DNA of 64,000 nucleotides from Actinophytocola sp. Its GTDB lineage: Bacteria > Actinomycetota > Actinomycetes > Mycobacteriales > Pseudonocardiaceae. Below are positions 53,639-62,553 of this stretch, one piece after another. Both the position numbers and the translations under genes were made by a program. The notes under the pieces are model-generated. The model did no database searches and had not been told where the DNA came from. It saw only the letters and a list, made by a program, of their open reading frames with translations. The stretch covers positions 16,390-80,389 of the forward strand of contig NZ_WHTD01000013.1 of assembly GCF_009379765.1 (NCBI RefSeq), in the 5' to 3' direction. The stretch's first letter is position 1, and each line of letters begins with the position of its first letter.

Positions 53639-53858
53639 GTTGTCATGCCGCGCAGGGCCGTGCGAACCCCCCTCCCGCGTTGTCGCCCGAACGTCCCAAT
53701 GCGACCACTGTGAGTAGTCACAACTCACACGAAAGTGCCATGCGTGGGGACAATCGGTGAGATTCCGTCTAGTGTCCTCATGTCGGGGACGGATCACCGC
53801 GAAATGAACAAGCGGCGTCGACCCCGGGCGCCGTAGAGGTGGAGTCTGTGCCCCGACC

Positions 53859-55037
53859 ATGACCGCAAACGTCGTTGTGAGCCCCATTCCGCGCGTGGAC
53901 AGCGCCGAGCCGTCCACGGATCCGGTCACCGCCATGGTGCGGCTCGTCCGGGAAAGCTTCGCGGTCGTCGAACCGCACGCCGAGCAGGTCGCCGAGTACT
54001 TCTATGCCACGCTGTTCAGCATCGAGCCCGCGGCCCGGGAGATGTTCCCGGTCAACATGCAGGTACAGCGTTCGCGGCTGCTCCGGGCGCTGGTGCACGT
54101 GGTGCAGATGGTGGACCGGCCGGACGACCTCATCCCTTTCCTGCGCCAGCTCGGCCGCGACCACCGCAAGTTCGGCGTGGTCGCGAGCCACTACGAGGCC
54201 GTGGGCATGGCGTTGCTCGCCGGGGTCAAGCAGTACGCGAAGGACGCCTGGACCGACGAGGTCGAGCGGGCGTGGGCCGAGGCCTACACGATCATGGCGC
54301 GGGCAATGCTCGAGGCGGCCGGCGCCGACGATGGCCCGGCGTGGTGGCCGGGCACCGTGGTCGAGCGGCTGCGGCTCAGCCGGGACCTCGCGATCGTGCG
54401 GGTGCGGCCGGACTTCGCGGTGCCCTACCAACCGGGTCAGTACGTAAGCGTGGAGGCGCCGCAGCGGCCCCGGATGTGGCGGTACCTGACGCCGGCGACC
54501 GCACCGCGCGACGACGGGCTGCTGGAGTTCCACGTGCGGGCCGTCGACGGCGGCTGGGTGAGCCGGTCCATCGTGGCCACCGCGCAGCCGGGTGACTCGT
54601 GGCGGATCGGCCCGCCGATGGGCCGGATCCGGGTGGACCGCAACGCCGGCCGGGACGTGCTGATGGTCGCCGGTGGCACGGGCGTGGCGCCGATGCGCGC
54701 GATCATCGACCACCTGTCGCAGTGGGGTGAGAACCCGCGGGTGCACCTCTTCTACGGCGGTCGGGTGCGCCCGGACCTCTACGAGCTGGAGAACCTGCAG
54801 ATGCTCGCGGCCAGCAACCCCTGGCTGAGGATCACCCCGGTGCTGGAGACGGAGTCCGCGCTCCCCGGCGTCGAGCGCGGCACCCTCGCCGATGTCGTGC
54901 CCCGGCACGGTGCCTGGAACGACCACGACGTGCTCGTGTCGGGGTCGCCACCGATGGTCCGGTCCACCGTGTCCCGCATGCTCGTGGCCGGGACCGCGCT
55001 GGACCGCATCACCTACGACCCGTTCACCGTGGACTGA
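53859..55037 (+). CDS. Flavohemoglobin-like globin/reductase
   Basis: A 392-residue protein. Residues 20-150: globin domain with SFAVVEPHAEQVAEYFYATL, DHRKFGVVASHYEAVGMALL (proximal His). Residues 155-390: ferredoxin-reductase-type domain, RLRLSRDLAIVRVRP, PYQPGQYVSVEA (FAD), WRIGPPMGRI, VLMVAGGTGVAPMRAIIDHL (NAD), and VSGSPPMVRSTVSRMLVAG. Unlike Hmp it is slightly shortened at the globin. It likely oxidises nitric oxide to nitrate or reduces O2 under stress. ATG 53859; convergent with hspR. Confidence 0.9.
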   Translation: MTANVVVSPIPRVDSAEPSTDPVTAMVRLVRESFAVVEPHAEQVAEYFYATLFSIEPAAREMFPVNMQVQRSRLLRALVHVVQMVDRPDDLIPFLRQLGRDHRKFGVVASHYEAVGMALLAGVKQYAKDAWTDEVERAWAEAYTIMARAMLEAAGADDGPAWWPGTVVERLRLSRDLAIVRVRPDFAVPYQPGQYVSVEAPQRPRMWRYLTPATAPRDDGLLEFHVRAVDGGWVSRSIVATAQPGDSWRIGPPMGRIRVDRNAGRDVLMVAGGTGVAPMRAIIDHLSQWGENPRVHLFYGGRVRPDLYELENLQMLAASNPWLRITPVLETESALPGVERGTLADVVPRHGAWNDHDVLVSGSPPMVRSTVSRMLVAGTALDRITYDPFTVD

Positions 55038-55092
55038 TCGGGTGGACTGATCGGCGAGTCATGGGCGCGGGCGGGCCGGTCTCCGCGTCCGC

Positions 55093-55524
55093 TCAGCGGC
55101 GGGGTGCCGGTTTCCAGACGACCAAGGCGGTTTGCTGGCGGACCGGGACCAGCTCGTTGCGGTACGAGCGGTGGATGGCGGCCGCGGCCTGCTCGGCGGC
55201 CGCGTGCACCGCGGCAAGCTGCTCGACGAGCTCGGCCACCTGGCCGCGTAACGCGTCGACCTGGTGTTCCAGTTCGATGATGCGCTTGACGCCGGCCAGG
55301 TTGACGCCCTGTTCCTGGGACAGCCGCTGCACCTCGCGGAGCAGCGCGATGTCCCGCATCGAGTAGCGGCGGCCGCCACCGGAGGTCCGGCCGGGAGAGA
55401 CCAGGCCCAACCGGTCGTAGCCGCGCAAGGTCTGGGCGTGCAGGCCCGACAGCTCGGCCGCCACCGAGATCACGAAGACCGGGGTGTCCTCGTCGGCGCC
55501 GGGGGGAAACGGGATTCCGGTCAT
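55093..55524 (-). CDS. hspR: HspR heat-shock repressor (MerR type)
   Basis: A 143-residue MerR-family regulator: VFVISVAAELSGLHAQTLRG, YDRLGLVSPGRTSGGGRRYS (helix-turn-helix and wing), EVQRLSQEQGVNLAGVKRII and a leucine-rich coiled coil. HspR binds HAIR operators with DnaK as corepressor and shuts off the dnaK operon and clpB; HAIR sites are visible at 52266, 59346 and 59401. It overlaps dnaJ by 4 bases. Confidence 0.95.
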   Translation of the reverse strand: MTGIPFPPGADEDTPVFVISVAAELSGLHAQTLRGYDRLGLVSPGRTSGGGRRYSMRDIALLREVQRLSQEQGVNLAGVKRIIELEHQVDALRGQVAELVEQLAAVHAAAEQAAAAIHRSYRNELVPVRQQTALVVWKPAPRR

Positions 55525-56705
55525 GGCTGGCTCCGTTTCTCCAGCATCGCGGTGAGGTCGGGCCTCGGGTCGTGCCCGGACGTGGCCGTCAGGTACTCCG
55601 CCAGAGCCGCCTTGGCCTTGTCGTCCATGGTGGCCGGGACGGCCACCTGCAGCGTCACCAGCAGGTCACCGACCTGGCCGTCGCGCCTGGCGATGCCCTT
55701 GCCGCGCACCCGCAGGACCCGGCCGCTCGCCGTGCCCGGCGCCACCCGCAGCGACACCTTGCCGTCGAGCGTCGGCACGTCCAGCGTGGTGCCCAGGGCC
55801 AGTTCCGGGAAGGTCACCGGCACCTTGATGGTGAGGTCGTTGCCCGACCGGCCGAACACCGCGTGCGGGGTGACGTGCACCCGCACGTAGAGATCGCCCG
55901 CGTGACCGCCGCCGGCGCCCGGTTCGCCCTGCTCGGCCAGCCGGATGCGCTGGTCGTCGTTGACGCCCGCGGGGATCCGGACGGTGAGCGTCCTGGTCCG
56001 GGTACTGACCCCGTCGCCGCCACACTCCGGGCACGGGTCGTCGACGATGCGGCCGGTGCCGCGGCAGTCGCGGCACGGCTCGCTGAACGCGAAGGCGCCC
56101 TGGCTGCGGCTGACGAGCCCCGCCCCGCCACACGTGGCACACGTGTGCGGGCTGGTGCCGGGCTTGGCGCCGGAACCGTGACAGGTGCCGCAGGTCGACG
56201 GGCTCGACAGGCGCAGCGGCACCGTGGCGCCCTTGACCGCCTCGACGAAGTCGAGCCGGACCTCGGTCTCGACGTCGGCGCCGCGGCGCGGCCGGTTGGT
56301 CGAGCCCGCGGTGCCGCCCCGGCGGCCGAAGAGGTTGCCCAGCAGGTCGCTGATGCCGCCACCGCCGGCGGCGCCGGCCTGCTGGCCGCTGAACAGGTCA
56401 CCGAAGTCGAACGTCGAGCCGCCGCCCGTGCCGAAGCCGCCGAAGCCACCCGGGCGGAAACCACCCGAGCCGAAGACCCTGCGTGCCTCGTCGTACTGCT
56501 TGCGCTTCTCCGAGTCCCCCAGCACGCCGTAGGCCTCGGACACCGCCTTGAAGTGGGCCTCGGCCTGGGCGTTGCCCGGGTTGGCGTCCGGGTGCAGCTC
56601 GCGCGCGAGCTTGCGGTAGGCCTTCTTGATCTCCGCGTCGCCGGCGTCGGAAGGGACCCCCAACTCGTGGTAGAAGTCCTTGTCGATCCAGTCCCTCGCA
56701 CTCAT
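55521..56705 (-). CDS. dnaJ: Chaperone DnaJ
   Basis: A 394-residue type I Hsp40. J-domain residues 1-75 with HPD (ELHPDANPGN), a Gly/Phe-rich linker, the zinc domain with four CxxCxGxG repeats (CGTCHGSG, CATCGGAG, CRDCRGTG, CPECGGDG) and the C-terminal substrate domain. Stimulates DnaK ATPase. In the dnaK-grpE-dnaJ-hspR operon, 21 bases from grpE and overlapping hspR by 4. Confidence 0.96.
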   Translation of the reverse strand: MSARDWIDKDFYHELGVPSDAGDAEIKKAYRKLARELHPDANPGNAQAEAHFKAVSEAYGVLGDSEKRKQYDEARRVFGSGGFRPGGFGGFGTGGGSTFDFGDLFSGQQAGAAGGGGISDLLGNLFGRRGGTAGSTNRPRRGADVETEVRLDFVEAVKGATVPLRLSSPSTCGTCHGSGAKPGTSPHTCATCGGAGLVSRSQGAFAFSEPCRDCRGTGRIVDDPCPECGGDGVSTRTRTLTVRIPAGVNDDQRIRLAEQGEPGAGGGHAGDLYVRVHVTPHAVFGRSGNDLTIKVPVTFPELALGTTLDVPTLDGKVSLRVAPGTASGRVLRVRGKGIARRDGQVGDLLVTLQVAVPATMDDKAKAALAEYLTATSGHDPRPDLTAMLEKRSQP

Positions 56706-56726
56706 CGGACGTCCCCTCCTCCCGGG

Positions 56727-57455
56727 TCAGATCTGGTCGTTCGCTCTGTCACCCGGCGGGTCCTCGGCCGGGGCGAACCAGTCGCCCGCGCCCGGCTCGT
56801 CCGACGGCGCGGTGGCCGGCGTGAGCGGCGGCTCGACCGGGCCGCCCGGCTCGTGGTCGGTGACCCCGACCAGCGCGGCCCGCACGATCCGGTCACCGAA
56901 CCGGTAGCCGCGGCGCAGCACCGCGGTGACCGTGGGCCCCACGACATCCGGCGACGTGTCGTGCTGGACGGCCTCGTGCACCGCCGGGTCGAACGGCTCG
57001 CCGTCGTGCCCGAAGGACTCCAGACCCACGCGCTCCAGGGTGGCCACGAGCTTGTCGGCCACCGCCTTGAACGCGCCGGTGAGGTCGCCGTGCTGCTGCG
57101 CGCGCTCGATGTCGTCGAGCACCGACAGCAGCTCCTGGGCCACCGACGCCTTGGCCGTGGTGACCACGACCTCGCGGTCGCGGTCGATCCGCTTGCGGTA
57201 GTTGGCGTACTCCGCCTGCAGCCGCTGCACGTCGGCGGTGCGCTCGTCGAGCTGCGCCTTCAGCTCGGCCTCCTGGCTCGGCTCCACCGGACCGGTCGCC
57301 CCGGGTGGGGCGACCGGCTCGTGCTCCGCCTGTTTCGTCGGCTCGGGGTCGGGCGCCGGCCGGACCTGACCCGTCTCCGGGTCGATCCGTCGGCGGTCGC
57401 GCACCACGACTCGCGGCTCCTCTCCGGAGTTCTCGTCAGGTCGGTCCGAGGTCAC
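56727..57455 (-). CDS. grpE: Nucleotide-exchange factor GrpE
   Basis: A 242-residue protein: N-terminal acidic/disordered region (residues 1-70), coiled coil ([20 protein letters not shown]), and the conserved GrpE beta-wing ([40 protein letters not shown]). Exchanges ADP on DnaK. Overlaps dnaK by 4 bases. Confidence 0.95.
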   Translation of the reverse strand: MTSDRPDENSGEEPRVVVRDRRRIDPETGQVRPAPDPEPTKQAEHEPVAPPGATGPVEPSQEAELKAQLDERTADVQRLQAEYANYRKRIDRDREVVVTTAKASVAQELLSVLDDIERAQQHGDLTGAFKAVADKLVATLERVGLESFGHDGEPFDPAVHEAVQHDTSPDVVGPTVTAVLRRGYRFGDRIVRAALVGVTDHEPGGPVEPPLTPATAPSDEPGAGDWFAPAEDPPGDRANDQI

Positions 57456-59314
57456 TTCTTGTCCTCGTCCACGATCTCGGCGTCCACCACGTCCTCCGCG
57501 CCCGGTGCGGCCTGCTCACCGCCCGCGGCACCCGCACCCGCACCGGCGTCACCGGCACCGGACGACTGCGCGCCGGACTGGGCGTACATGGCCGAGCCCA
57601 TGGCCTGCGACTCGGTGGCGAGCTTCTCCATCGCGTCCTTGATGGCCGCGGTGTCGGTGCCCTTGAGCGACTCCTGCGCTTCCTTGACCGCGAGGTTGAC
57701 CTTGTCCTTGACCTCGGCCGGGATCTTGTCGTCGTTGTCCTTGACGAACTTCTCGGTCTGGTAGACGAGCGTCTCGGCCTGGTTGCGGACCTCGGCCTCC
57801 TCGCGACGCTTCTTGTCCTCCTCGGCGTGCGCCTCGGCGTCCTTGACCATCCGGTCGATGTCGTCCTTCGGCAGCGCCGAGCCGCCGGTGATCGTCATCG
57901 ACTGCTCCTTGCCGGTGCCGAGGTCCTTCGCGTTGACGTGGACGATGCCGTTCGCGTCGATGTCGAAGGTGACCTCGATCTGCGGGACGCCCCGGGGTGC
58001 CGGCGGGATGCCGGTGAGGTCGAAGGTACCCAGCTTCTTGTTGTGCACCGCGATCTCCCGCTCACCCTGGAAGACCTGGATGCCGACGGTGGTCTGGCCG
58101 TCGTCCGCGGTGGAGAAGATCTCCGACCGCTTGGTGGGGATGGTGGTGTTCCGCTCGATGAGCTTGGTGAACACACCGCCCTTGGTCTCGATGCCCAGCG
58201 ACAGCGGGGTGACGTCCAGCAGCAGCACGTCCTTGACGTCGCCGCGCAGCACGCCGGCCTGCAGGGTCGCGCCGATCGCGACGACCTCGTCCGGGTTGAC
58301 GCCCTTGTTGGGCTCCTGACCGCCGGTGAGCTCCTTGACCAGGTCGGACACCGCGGGCATCCGGGTGGAACCGCCGACCAGCACCACGTGGTCGATGTCG
58401 CCGACCTTGACACTGGCGTCCTTGATCACGTTGTTGAACGGCGCGCGGGTGCGGTCCAGCAGGTCGCTGGTGATCCGCTGGAACTCGGCCCTGGACAGCG
58501 TCTCGTCCAGGAACATCGGGTTCTTCTCCGCGTCCACGGTGATGTACGGCAGGTTGATGTTGGCGCTGTTCGAGCTGGACAGCTCGATCTTGGCCTTCTC
58601 CGCCGCCTCGCGGATGCGCTGCAGCGCCATCTTGTCCTTGTTCAGGTCGATGCCCGCGGACTGCTTGAACTTGTCCACCAGCCAGTCGACGATGCGCTGG
58701 TCCCAGTCGTCGCCACCGAGGTGGTTGTCACCACTGGTGGCGCGAACCTCGACGACACCCTCGCCGATCTCCAGCAGCGACACGTCGAACGTGCCGCCAC
58801 CGAGGTCGAAGACCAGGATCGTCTGCTCCTTCTCGCCCTTGTCCAGGCCGTAGGCCAGCGCCGCCGCGGTCGGCTCGTTCACGATCCGCAGGACGTTGAG
58901 GCCCGCGATCTGCCCGGCCTCCTTGGTGGCCTGCCGCTGCGCGTCCTCGAAGTACGCGGGAACCGTGATGACCGCGTCGCTGATGGGCTCGCCGAGGTAG
59001 GCCTCCGCGTCCCGCTTCAGCTTCATGAGGACACGGGCGCTGATCTCCTGCGCGGAGTAGGTCTTGCCGTCGACCTCGGTCTTCCAGTCCGTGCCCATGT
59101 GCCGCTTGACCGACCGGACCGTTCGGTCGACGTTGGTGACCGCCTGGTTCTTCGCCGGCTGGCCCACCAGCACCTCGCCGTTCTTGGCGAAGGCCACGAT
59201 CGACGGGGTCGTCCGCGAACCCTCGGAGTTGGCGATAACCGTCGGCTCACCGCCCTCGAGGACAGCGACGACGGAGTTGGTCGTCCCCAGGTCGATACCG
59301 ACCGCTCGCGCCAT
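57452..59314 (-). CDS. dnaK: Molecular chaperone DnaK (Hsp70)
   Basis: A 620-residue Hsp70 from ATG 59314. ATPase domain: [60 protein letters not shown]; substrate domain [31 protein letters not shown]-terminal lid ending [11 protein letters not shown]. First gene of the dnaK-grpE-dnaJ-hspR operon. It also serves as corepressor of HspR. An upstream frame to 59365 is not supported, since GGAGGAAAT lies right before 59314. Confidence 0.97.
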   Translation of the reverse strand: MARAVGIDLGTTNSVVAVLEGGEPTVIANSEGSRTTPSIVAFAKNGEVLVGQPAKNQAVTNVDRTVRSVKRHMGTDWKTEVDGKTYSAQEISARVLMKLKRDAEAYLGEPISDAVITVPAYFEDAQRQATKEAGQIAGLNVLRIVNEPTAAALAYGLDKGEKEQTILVFDLGGGTFDVSLLEIGEGVVEVRATSGDNHLGGDDWDQRIVDWLVDKFKQSAGIDLNKDKMALQRIREAAEKAKIELSSSNSANINLPYITVDAEKNPMFLDETLSRAEFQRITSDLLDRTRAPFNNVIKDASVKVGDIDHVVLVGGSTRMPAVSDLVKELTGGQEPNKGVNPDEVVAIGATLQAGVLRGDVKDVLLLDVTPLSLGIETKGGVFTKLIERNTTIPTKRSEIFSTADDGQTTVGIQVFQGEREIAVHNKKLGTFDLTGIPPAPRGVPQIEVTFDIDANGIVHVNAKDLGTGKEQSMTITGGSALPKDDIDRMVKDAEAHAEEDKKRREEAEVRNQAETLVYQTEKFVKDNDDKIPAEVKDKVNLAVKEAQESLKGTDTAAIKDAMEKLATESQAMGSAMYAQSGAQSSGAGDAGAGAGAAGGEQAAPGAEDVVDAEIVDEDKK

Positions 59315-59345
59315 TGGATTTCCTCCTGCTGATCTTCCTGTGTGG

Positions 59346-59421
59346 GTTGAGTGCTTCCCGCTCAAGTCTGCCGGCGGATCCGATCCGCCGTCAAACCAAA
59401 CTTGAGCCCCGCCCGCTCAAC
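59346..59421. promoter_or_regulatory. Two HAIR operators in the dnaK promoter
   Basis: GTTGAGT-GCTTCCC-GCTCAAG (59346-59366) and CTTGAGC-CCCGCCC-GCTCAAC (59401-59421), starts 55 bases apart, both matching the HspR HAIR consensus. They lie 32 and 87 bases upstream of the dnaK start. Confidence 0.88.
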
Positions 59422-59472
59422 CTTCCTGCATCCCCCAACGCGGCATGTGCGCCGAAGGTTCCCGCGTCCCGC

Positions 59473-60303
59473 TCAGGCCTGCGTCACCGTGATGTTGCCG
59501 CTGTCCGTGTGCAGGTCGAGCTGGTGTGCGCCGGCCGGGTCGTCCTCGACCTGGCTGTCCAGGTGGCCGCCGCCGGAGCTGAGCTGAACCTTGTACGCCG
59601 CGTCGGGCACCGTGAGCTCGACATTGCCGGACTCGGCCTTGACCCACACGTCCCGCGCGGCCGTGAGCTCTACCACCACGTTGCCCGACGCGGAGTCCAC
59701 CTGAGCCGCGCCACCGATCCCGCGCGCCTCGATGTCACCCGAGGACGCGTGCAGGGTGACCTCGCCGCGGACGCCGTTCGCGGTCACGTTGCCCGACTCC
59801 GCCTTCGCGACGACCGCGCCCCCGATGCCGGACAGCTCGATGTTGCCGGAGCTCGCCTCGACGTTCACCACACCCGCCACGTCCTTGACGATCACGTTGC
59901 CGGAGCTCGCCAGCACGTTGGCCTCGGCGACACCGGTCAGTTCGACGTTGCCGGAGTCGGCCTGGCCGCTGATCTTCGTGCCGTCCGGGACCGTGACCTC
60001 GTAGTCGATCCAGCAGTTGCGGACGGGGCAGGCGTCGAGCTCCAGCACGCCGTTCCTCACCCGGTTCGTGTCCTCGCCGGGCTTCTCGTCGTTGTAGTGC
60101 ACGTTCCGCTCGACCGTGGCGGTGTCGCCGGTGCGGATCGTGATGTTGCCCGCGTCGTTGGCGAACCGGACGCTGGTGAACTCCTCACCGACCCCGTTGG
60201 AGTCGCTGTAGGTCTCGTCGCCGAAGGTCCAGCCGCACGCGCTCAGCACGCTCAGCCCGGCGATTCCTAGTGCGGTCGCCGCGACGACCCGTCCGATCCC
60301 CAT
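59473..60303 (-). CDS. DUF4097 beta-repeat lipoprotein
   Basis: A 276-residue protein from ATG 60303. Lipobox LSAC near residue 25. The mature part has a repeating SGN-type unit of about 20 residues (ADSGNVELTG, ASSGNVIVKD, ASSGNIELSG, AESGNVTANG, ASSGDIEARG, SASGNVVVEL, AESGNVELTV, TDSGNITVTQ), i.e. a right-handed beta-helix like DUF4097 adhesin-like proteins. It probably faces the cell envelope; function unknown. Between dnaK and the MFS gene. Confidence 0.85.
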   Translation of the reverse strand: MGIGRVVAATALGIAGLSVLSACGWTFGDETYSDSNGVGEEFTSVRFANDAGNITIRTGDTATVERNVHYNDEKPGEDTNRVRNGVLELDACPVRNCWIDYEVTVPDGTKISGQADSGNVELTGVAEANVLASSGNVIVKDVAGVVNVEASSGNIELSGIGGAVVAKAESGNVTANGVRGEVTLHASSGDIEARGIGGAAQVDSASGNVVVELTAARDVWVKAESGNVELTVPDAAYKVQLSSGGGHLDSQVEDDPAGAHQLDLHTDSGNITVTQA

Positions 60304-60493
60304 TGGTCTACCCCTCTGCTCAGCAACCTTGCGTCTCCTCGACGCTATTGCCGAGCAACCCGGCGCGACATCAGGGACGCCCCCCAATCCACCCTGGGGA
60401 CTGCCCCACCGGCGAGTGTGGTTTCCCTCATCCCAGGTCCATCATGTGGGAGATCGTTCTCAGGATGCAGGAGCCACAAGTTACCGTGCAAGC

Positions 60494-61678
60494 ATGGCTC
60501 GACGGTGGTTCATCCTCGCCGCGGGGATCGCCGCACAGGCGACCACGTCGAGCTTCCTCTACGGGATGCCGTTCCTGATTCCCGAGCTGCAGCGCGGCGT
60601 CGGCGTCTCGTTGGCCGAGGCGGGCCTGCTCGTGTCGGCACCGCTGTCGGGTCTGCTGCTCGCGCTGATCGCGTGGGGCGCGGCCGCCGACCGGTACGGC
60701 GAGCGGATCGTGATGGCCGTCGGGCTCGCGGCCACCGGCGGGCTGCTGCTGGCGAGCCTCGCGCTGCCCGGGCTCGTGGCGTTCGGCGCCGGGCTGATGC
60801 TCGCCGGCGCGGCCGGGGCGTCGGTCAACGCGGCGAGCGGGCGGGTGGTGCTGGGCTGGTTCACCCCCTCCGAGCGCGGACTCGCGATGGGGATCCGGCA
60901 GACCGCGCAGCCGATCGGGGTCGGCCTCGCGGCGGCGACCCTGCCGCCGATCGCGCATCGGTGGGGCCACGAGGCGGCGGTGACGCTGCCGGCGGTCCTG
61001 TGCCTGGTGTCGGCCGTACTCGTGCTCCTGGTGGTGATCGACCCGCCGCGGCCGGCCGCGTCCTCGCCGGGCGCGGTCGCGTCGCCGTACCGGGACGAGC
61101 CCGCGCGCACCCTGCTGCGGGTGCACTCGGCGAGCGCGTTGCTGGTGGTGCCGCAGTTCGTGGCGGCGACGTTCGCGGTGACGTTCCTCGCCTCGGAGCG
61201 TGGGTGGAGCCCGGTCGCGGCGGGACAGCTGGTCGCCGTGGTCTCGGTGGTCGGCGCGGTGGCCCGGGTCGCCGCGGGCGTGTGGTCGGACCGGGTGGGC
61301 AACCGGATGGGCCCGATGCGGGTCGTGGCCCTGCTCGGGATGCTGACGATGGTGTTGTGGGGACTGGGCGAGGCGCTGGGGTCCTGGCTCGCGGTGGCCG
61401 CGCTGGTGGCCGCGCTGATCGTCACGGTCTCGCCGAACGGGCTGGGCTTCACCGCGACGGCCGAGCTCGCCGGGCCGTTCTGGGCCGGGCGGGCGATGGG
61501 CGTGCAGAACACGGGCCAGAACATCGTGGCGATGGCGGCCGCGCCGGCGTTCGGCGCGCTGATCACTGTGTTCGGCTATCCGGTGGCGCTCGCGCTGGCC
61601 GCGGTGTTCCCACTGGCCGGCGCGGTGCTGACGCCGGTGGCGGGCGAGCGCAGGCTGGCGTCGGCCCGCGCGGCCTAG
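60494..61678 (+). CDS. MFS transporter (12 helices)
   Basis: A 394-residue permease from ATG 60494; the frame to 60329 is not supported. [40 protein letters not shown] (motif A), [20 protein letters not shown] and [20 protein letters not shown]. Seems a NarK/CynX-like subgroup of MFS. Substrate unknown. Convergent with dcd, overlapping it by 4 bases. Confidence 0.9.
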   Translation: MARRWFILAAGIAAQATTSSFLYGMPFLIPELQRGVGVSLAEAGLLVSAPLSGLLLALIAWGAAADRYGERIVMAVGLAATGGLLLASLALPGLVAFGAGLMLAGAAGASVNAASGRVVLGWFTPSERGLAMGIRQTAQPIGVGLAAATLPPIAHRWGHEAAVTLPAVLCLVSAVLVLLVVIDPPRPAASSPGAVASPYRDEPARTLLRVHSASALLVVPQFVAATFAVTFLASERGWSPVAAGQLVAVVSVVGAVARVAAGVWSDRVGNRMGPMRVVALLGMLTMVLWGLGEALGSWLAVAALVAALIVTVSPNGLGFTATAELAGPFWAGRAMGVQNTGQNIVAMAAAPAFGALITVFGYPVALALAAVFPLAGAVLTPVAGERRLASARAA

Positions 61679-62256
61679 CGCCGGGTGTCGATCCGGTGGA
61701 AGTTCAGGTAGGCGCGCGACGGGGTGGGGCCGCGCTGGCCCTGGTAACGGGAGCCGGCGGCCTTGGAGCCGTAGGGGTGCTCGGCGGCGGTGGAGAGGCG
61801 GAACAGGCAGAGCTGGCCGATCTTCATGCCGGGCCACAGCGTGATCGGCAGGTTGGCGACGTTGGAAAGCTCCAGCGTGATGTGCCCGGCGAAACCCGGG
61901 TCGATGAAACCGGCGGTGGAGTGGGTGAGCAGCCCCAGCCGGCCCAGCGACGACTTGCCCTCGAGGCGCCCCGCGAGATCGTCCGGGAGGTCGACGGCCT
62001 CGTAGGTCGACCCGAGCACGAACTCCCCGGGGTGGAGGACGAACGACTCCTCGTCGACGGTCTCGACGAGCGAGGTGAGGTCGTCCTGCTGCTGGCGGGG
62101 GTCGATGTGGGTGTATTTCGTGTTGTTGAAGACCCGGAAGAACCGGTCCAGCCGAATATCGATGCTCGACGGCTGCACCATGGTCTCGTCGAACGGGTCG
62201 AGCCCGAGCCGCCCGGACTCCAACTCCTTGCGCAGGTCCCGATCGCTCAACAACAC
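61675..62256 (-). CDS. dcd: dCTP deaminase (dUMP-forming type)
   Basis: A 193-residue enzyme: [60 protein letters not shown] (catalytic Glu region), [20 protein letters not shown]. Converts dCTP to dUTP, or to dUMP in the bifunctional actinobacterial form, for dTMP synthesis. ATG 62256. Confidence 0.95.
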   Translation of the reverse strand: MLLSDRDLRKELESGRLGLDPFDETMVQPSSIDIRLDRFFRVFNNTKYTHIDPRQQQDDLTSLVETVDEESFVLHPGEFVLGSTYEAVDLPDDLAGRLEGKSSLGRLGLLTHSTAGFIDPGFAGHITLELSNVANLPITLWPGMKIGQLCLFRLSTAAEHPYGSKAAGSRYQGQRGPTPSRAYLNFHRIDTRR

Positions 62257-62313
62257 CCGCTCAGCCTAACGGCGCGACCGTGTATCCTCGGCGAGGCCCG
62301 CCAGACGGGCACT

Positions 62314-62387
62314 GCGGATGTAGTTCAATGGTAGAACATCAGCTTCCCAAGCTGAGAACGCGGGTTCGATTCCCGTCATCCGCTCCA
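62314..62387 (+). tRNA. tRNA-Gly (anticodon CCC)
   Basis: Acceptor GCGGATG (62314-62320) pairs with CATCCGC (62377-62383); discriminator T, and CCA (62385-62387) is encoded. The D arm GTTC...GAAC, anticodon stem TCAGC/GCTGA with loop TTCCCAA (anticodon CCC at 62346-62348) and T arm with TTCGATT are all present. It decodes GGG. Confidence 0.95.
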
Positions 62388-62390
62388 CGC

Positions 62391-62436
62391 ACGAACCCCC
62401 AGGTCACAACATGTCTACTGTGGACCTGGGGTTCGT
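62391..62436 (+). terminator. Hairpin terminator after tRNA-Gly
   Basis: ACGAACCCCCAGGTC (62391-62405) pairs with GACCTGGGGTTCGT (62423-62436) with one bulged C; TGTTTG follows. Confidence 0.85.
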
Positions 62437-62553
62437 TGTTTGATTCGCGCTCGGAGCGGGTCCGTCCACTCGCCACGCATCATCGGGCTTTCCACGTGGA
62501 CCAGGAACTGTTCGGTGTCGGTTTTGGTATCGAACCAAACCGCACCCGAATCG

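Noticed and set aside
53639..53935. N-terminal extension of the PPOX-like protein
   Set aside because: Composition unlike coding sequence, and it would overlap the divergent flavohemoglobin start.
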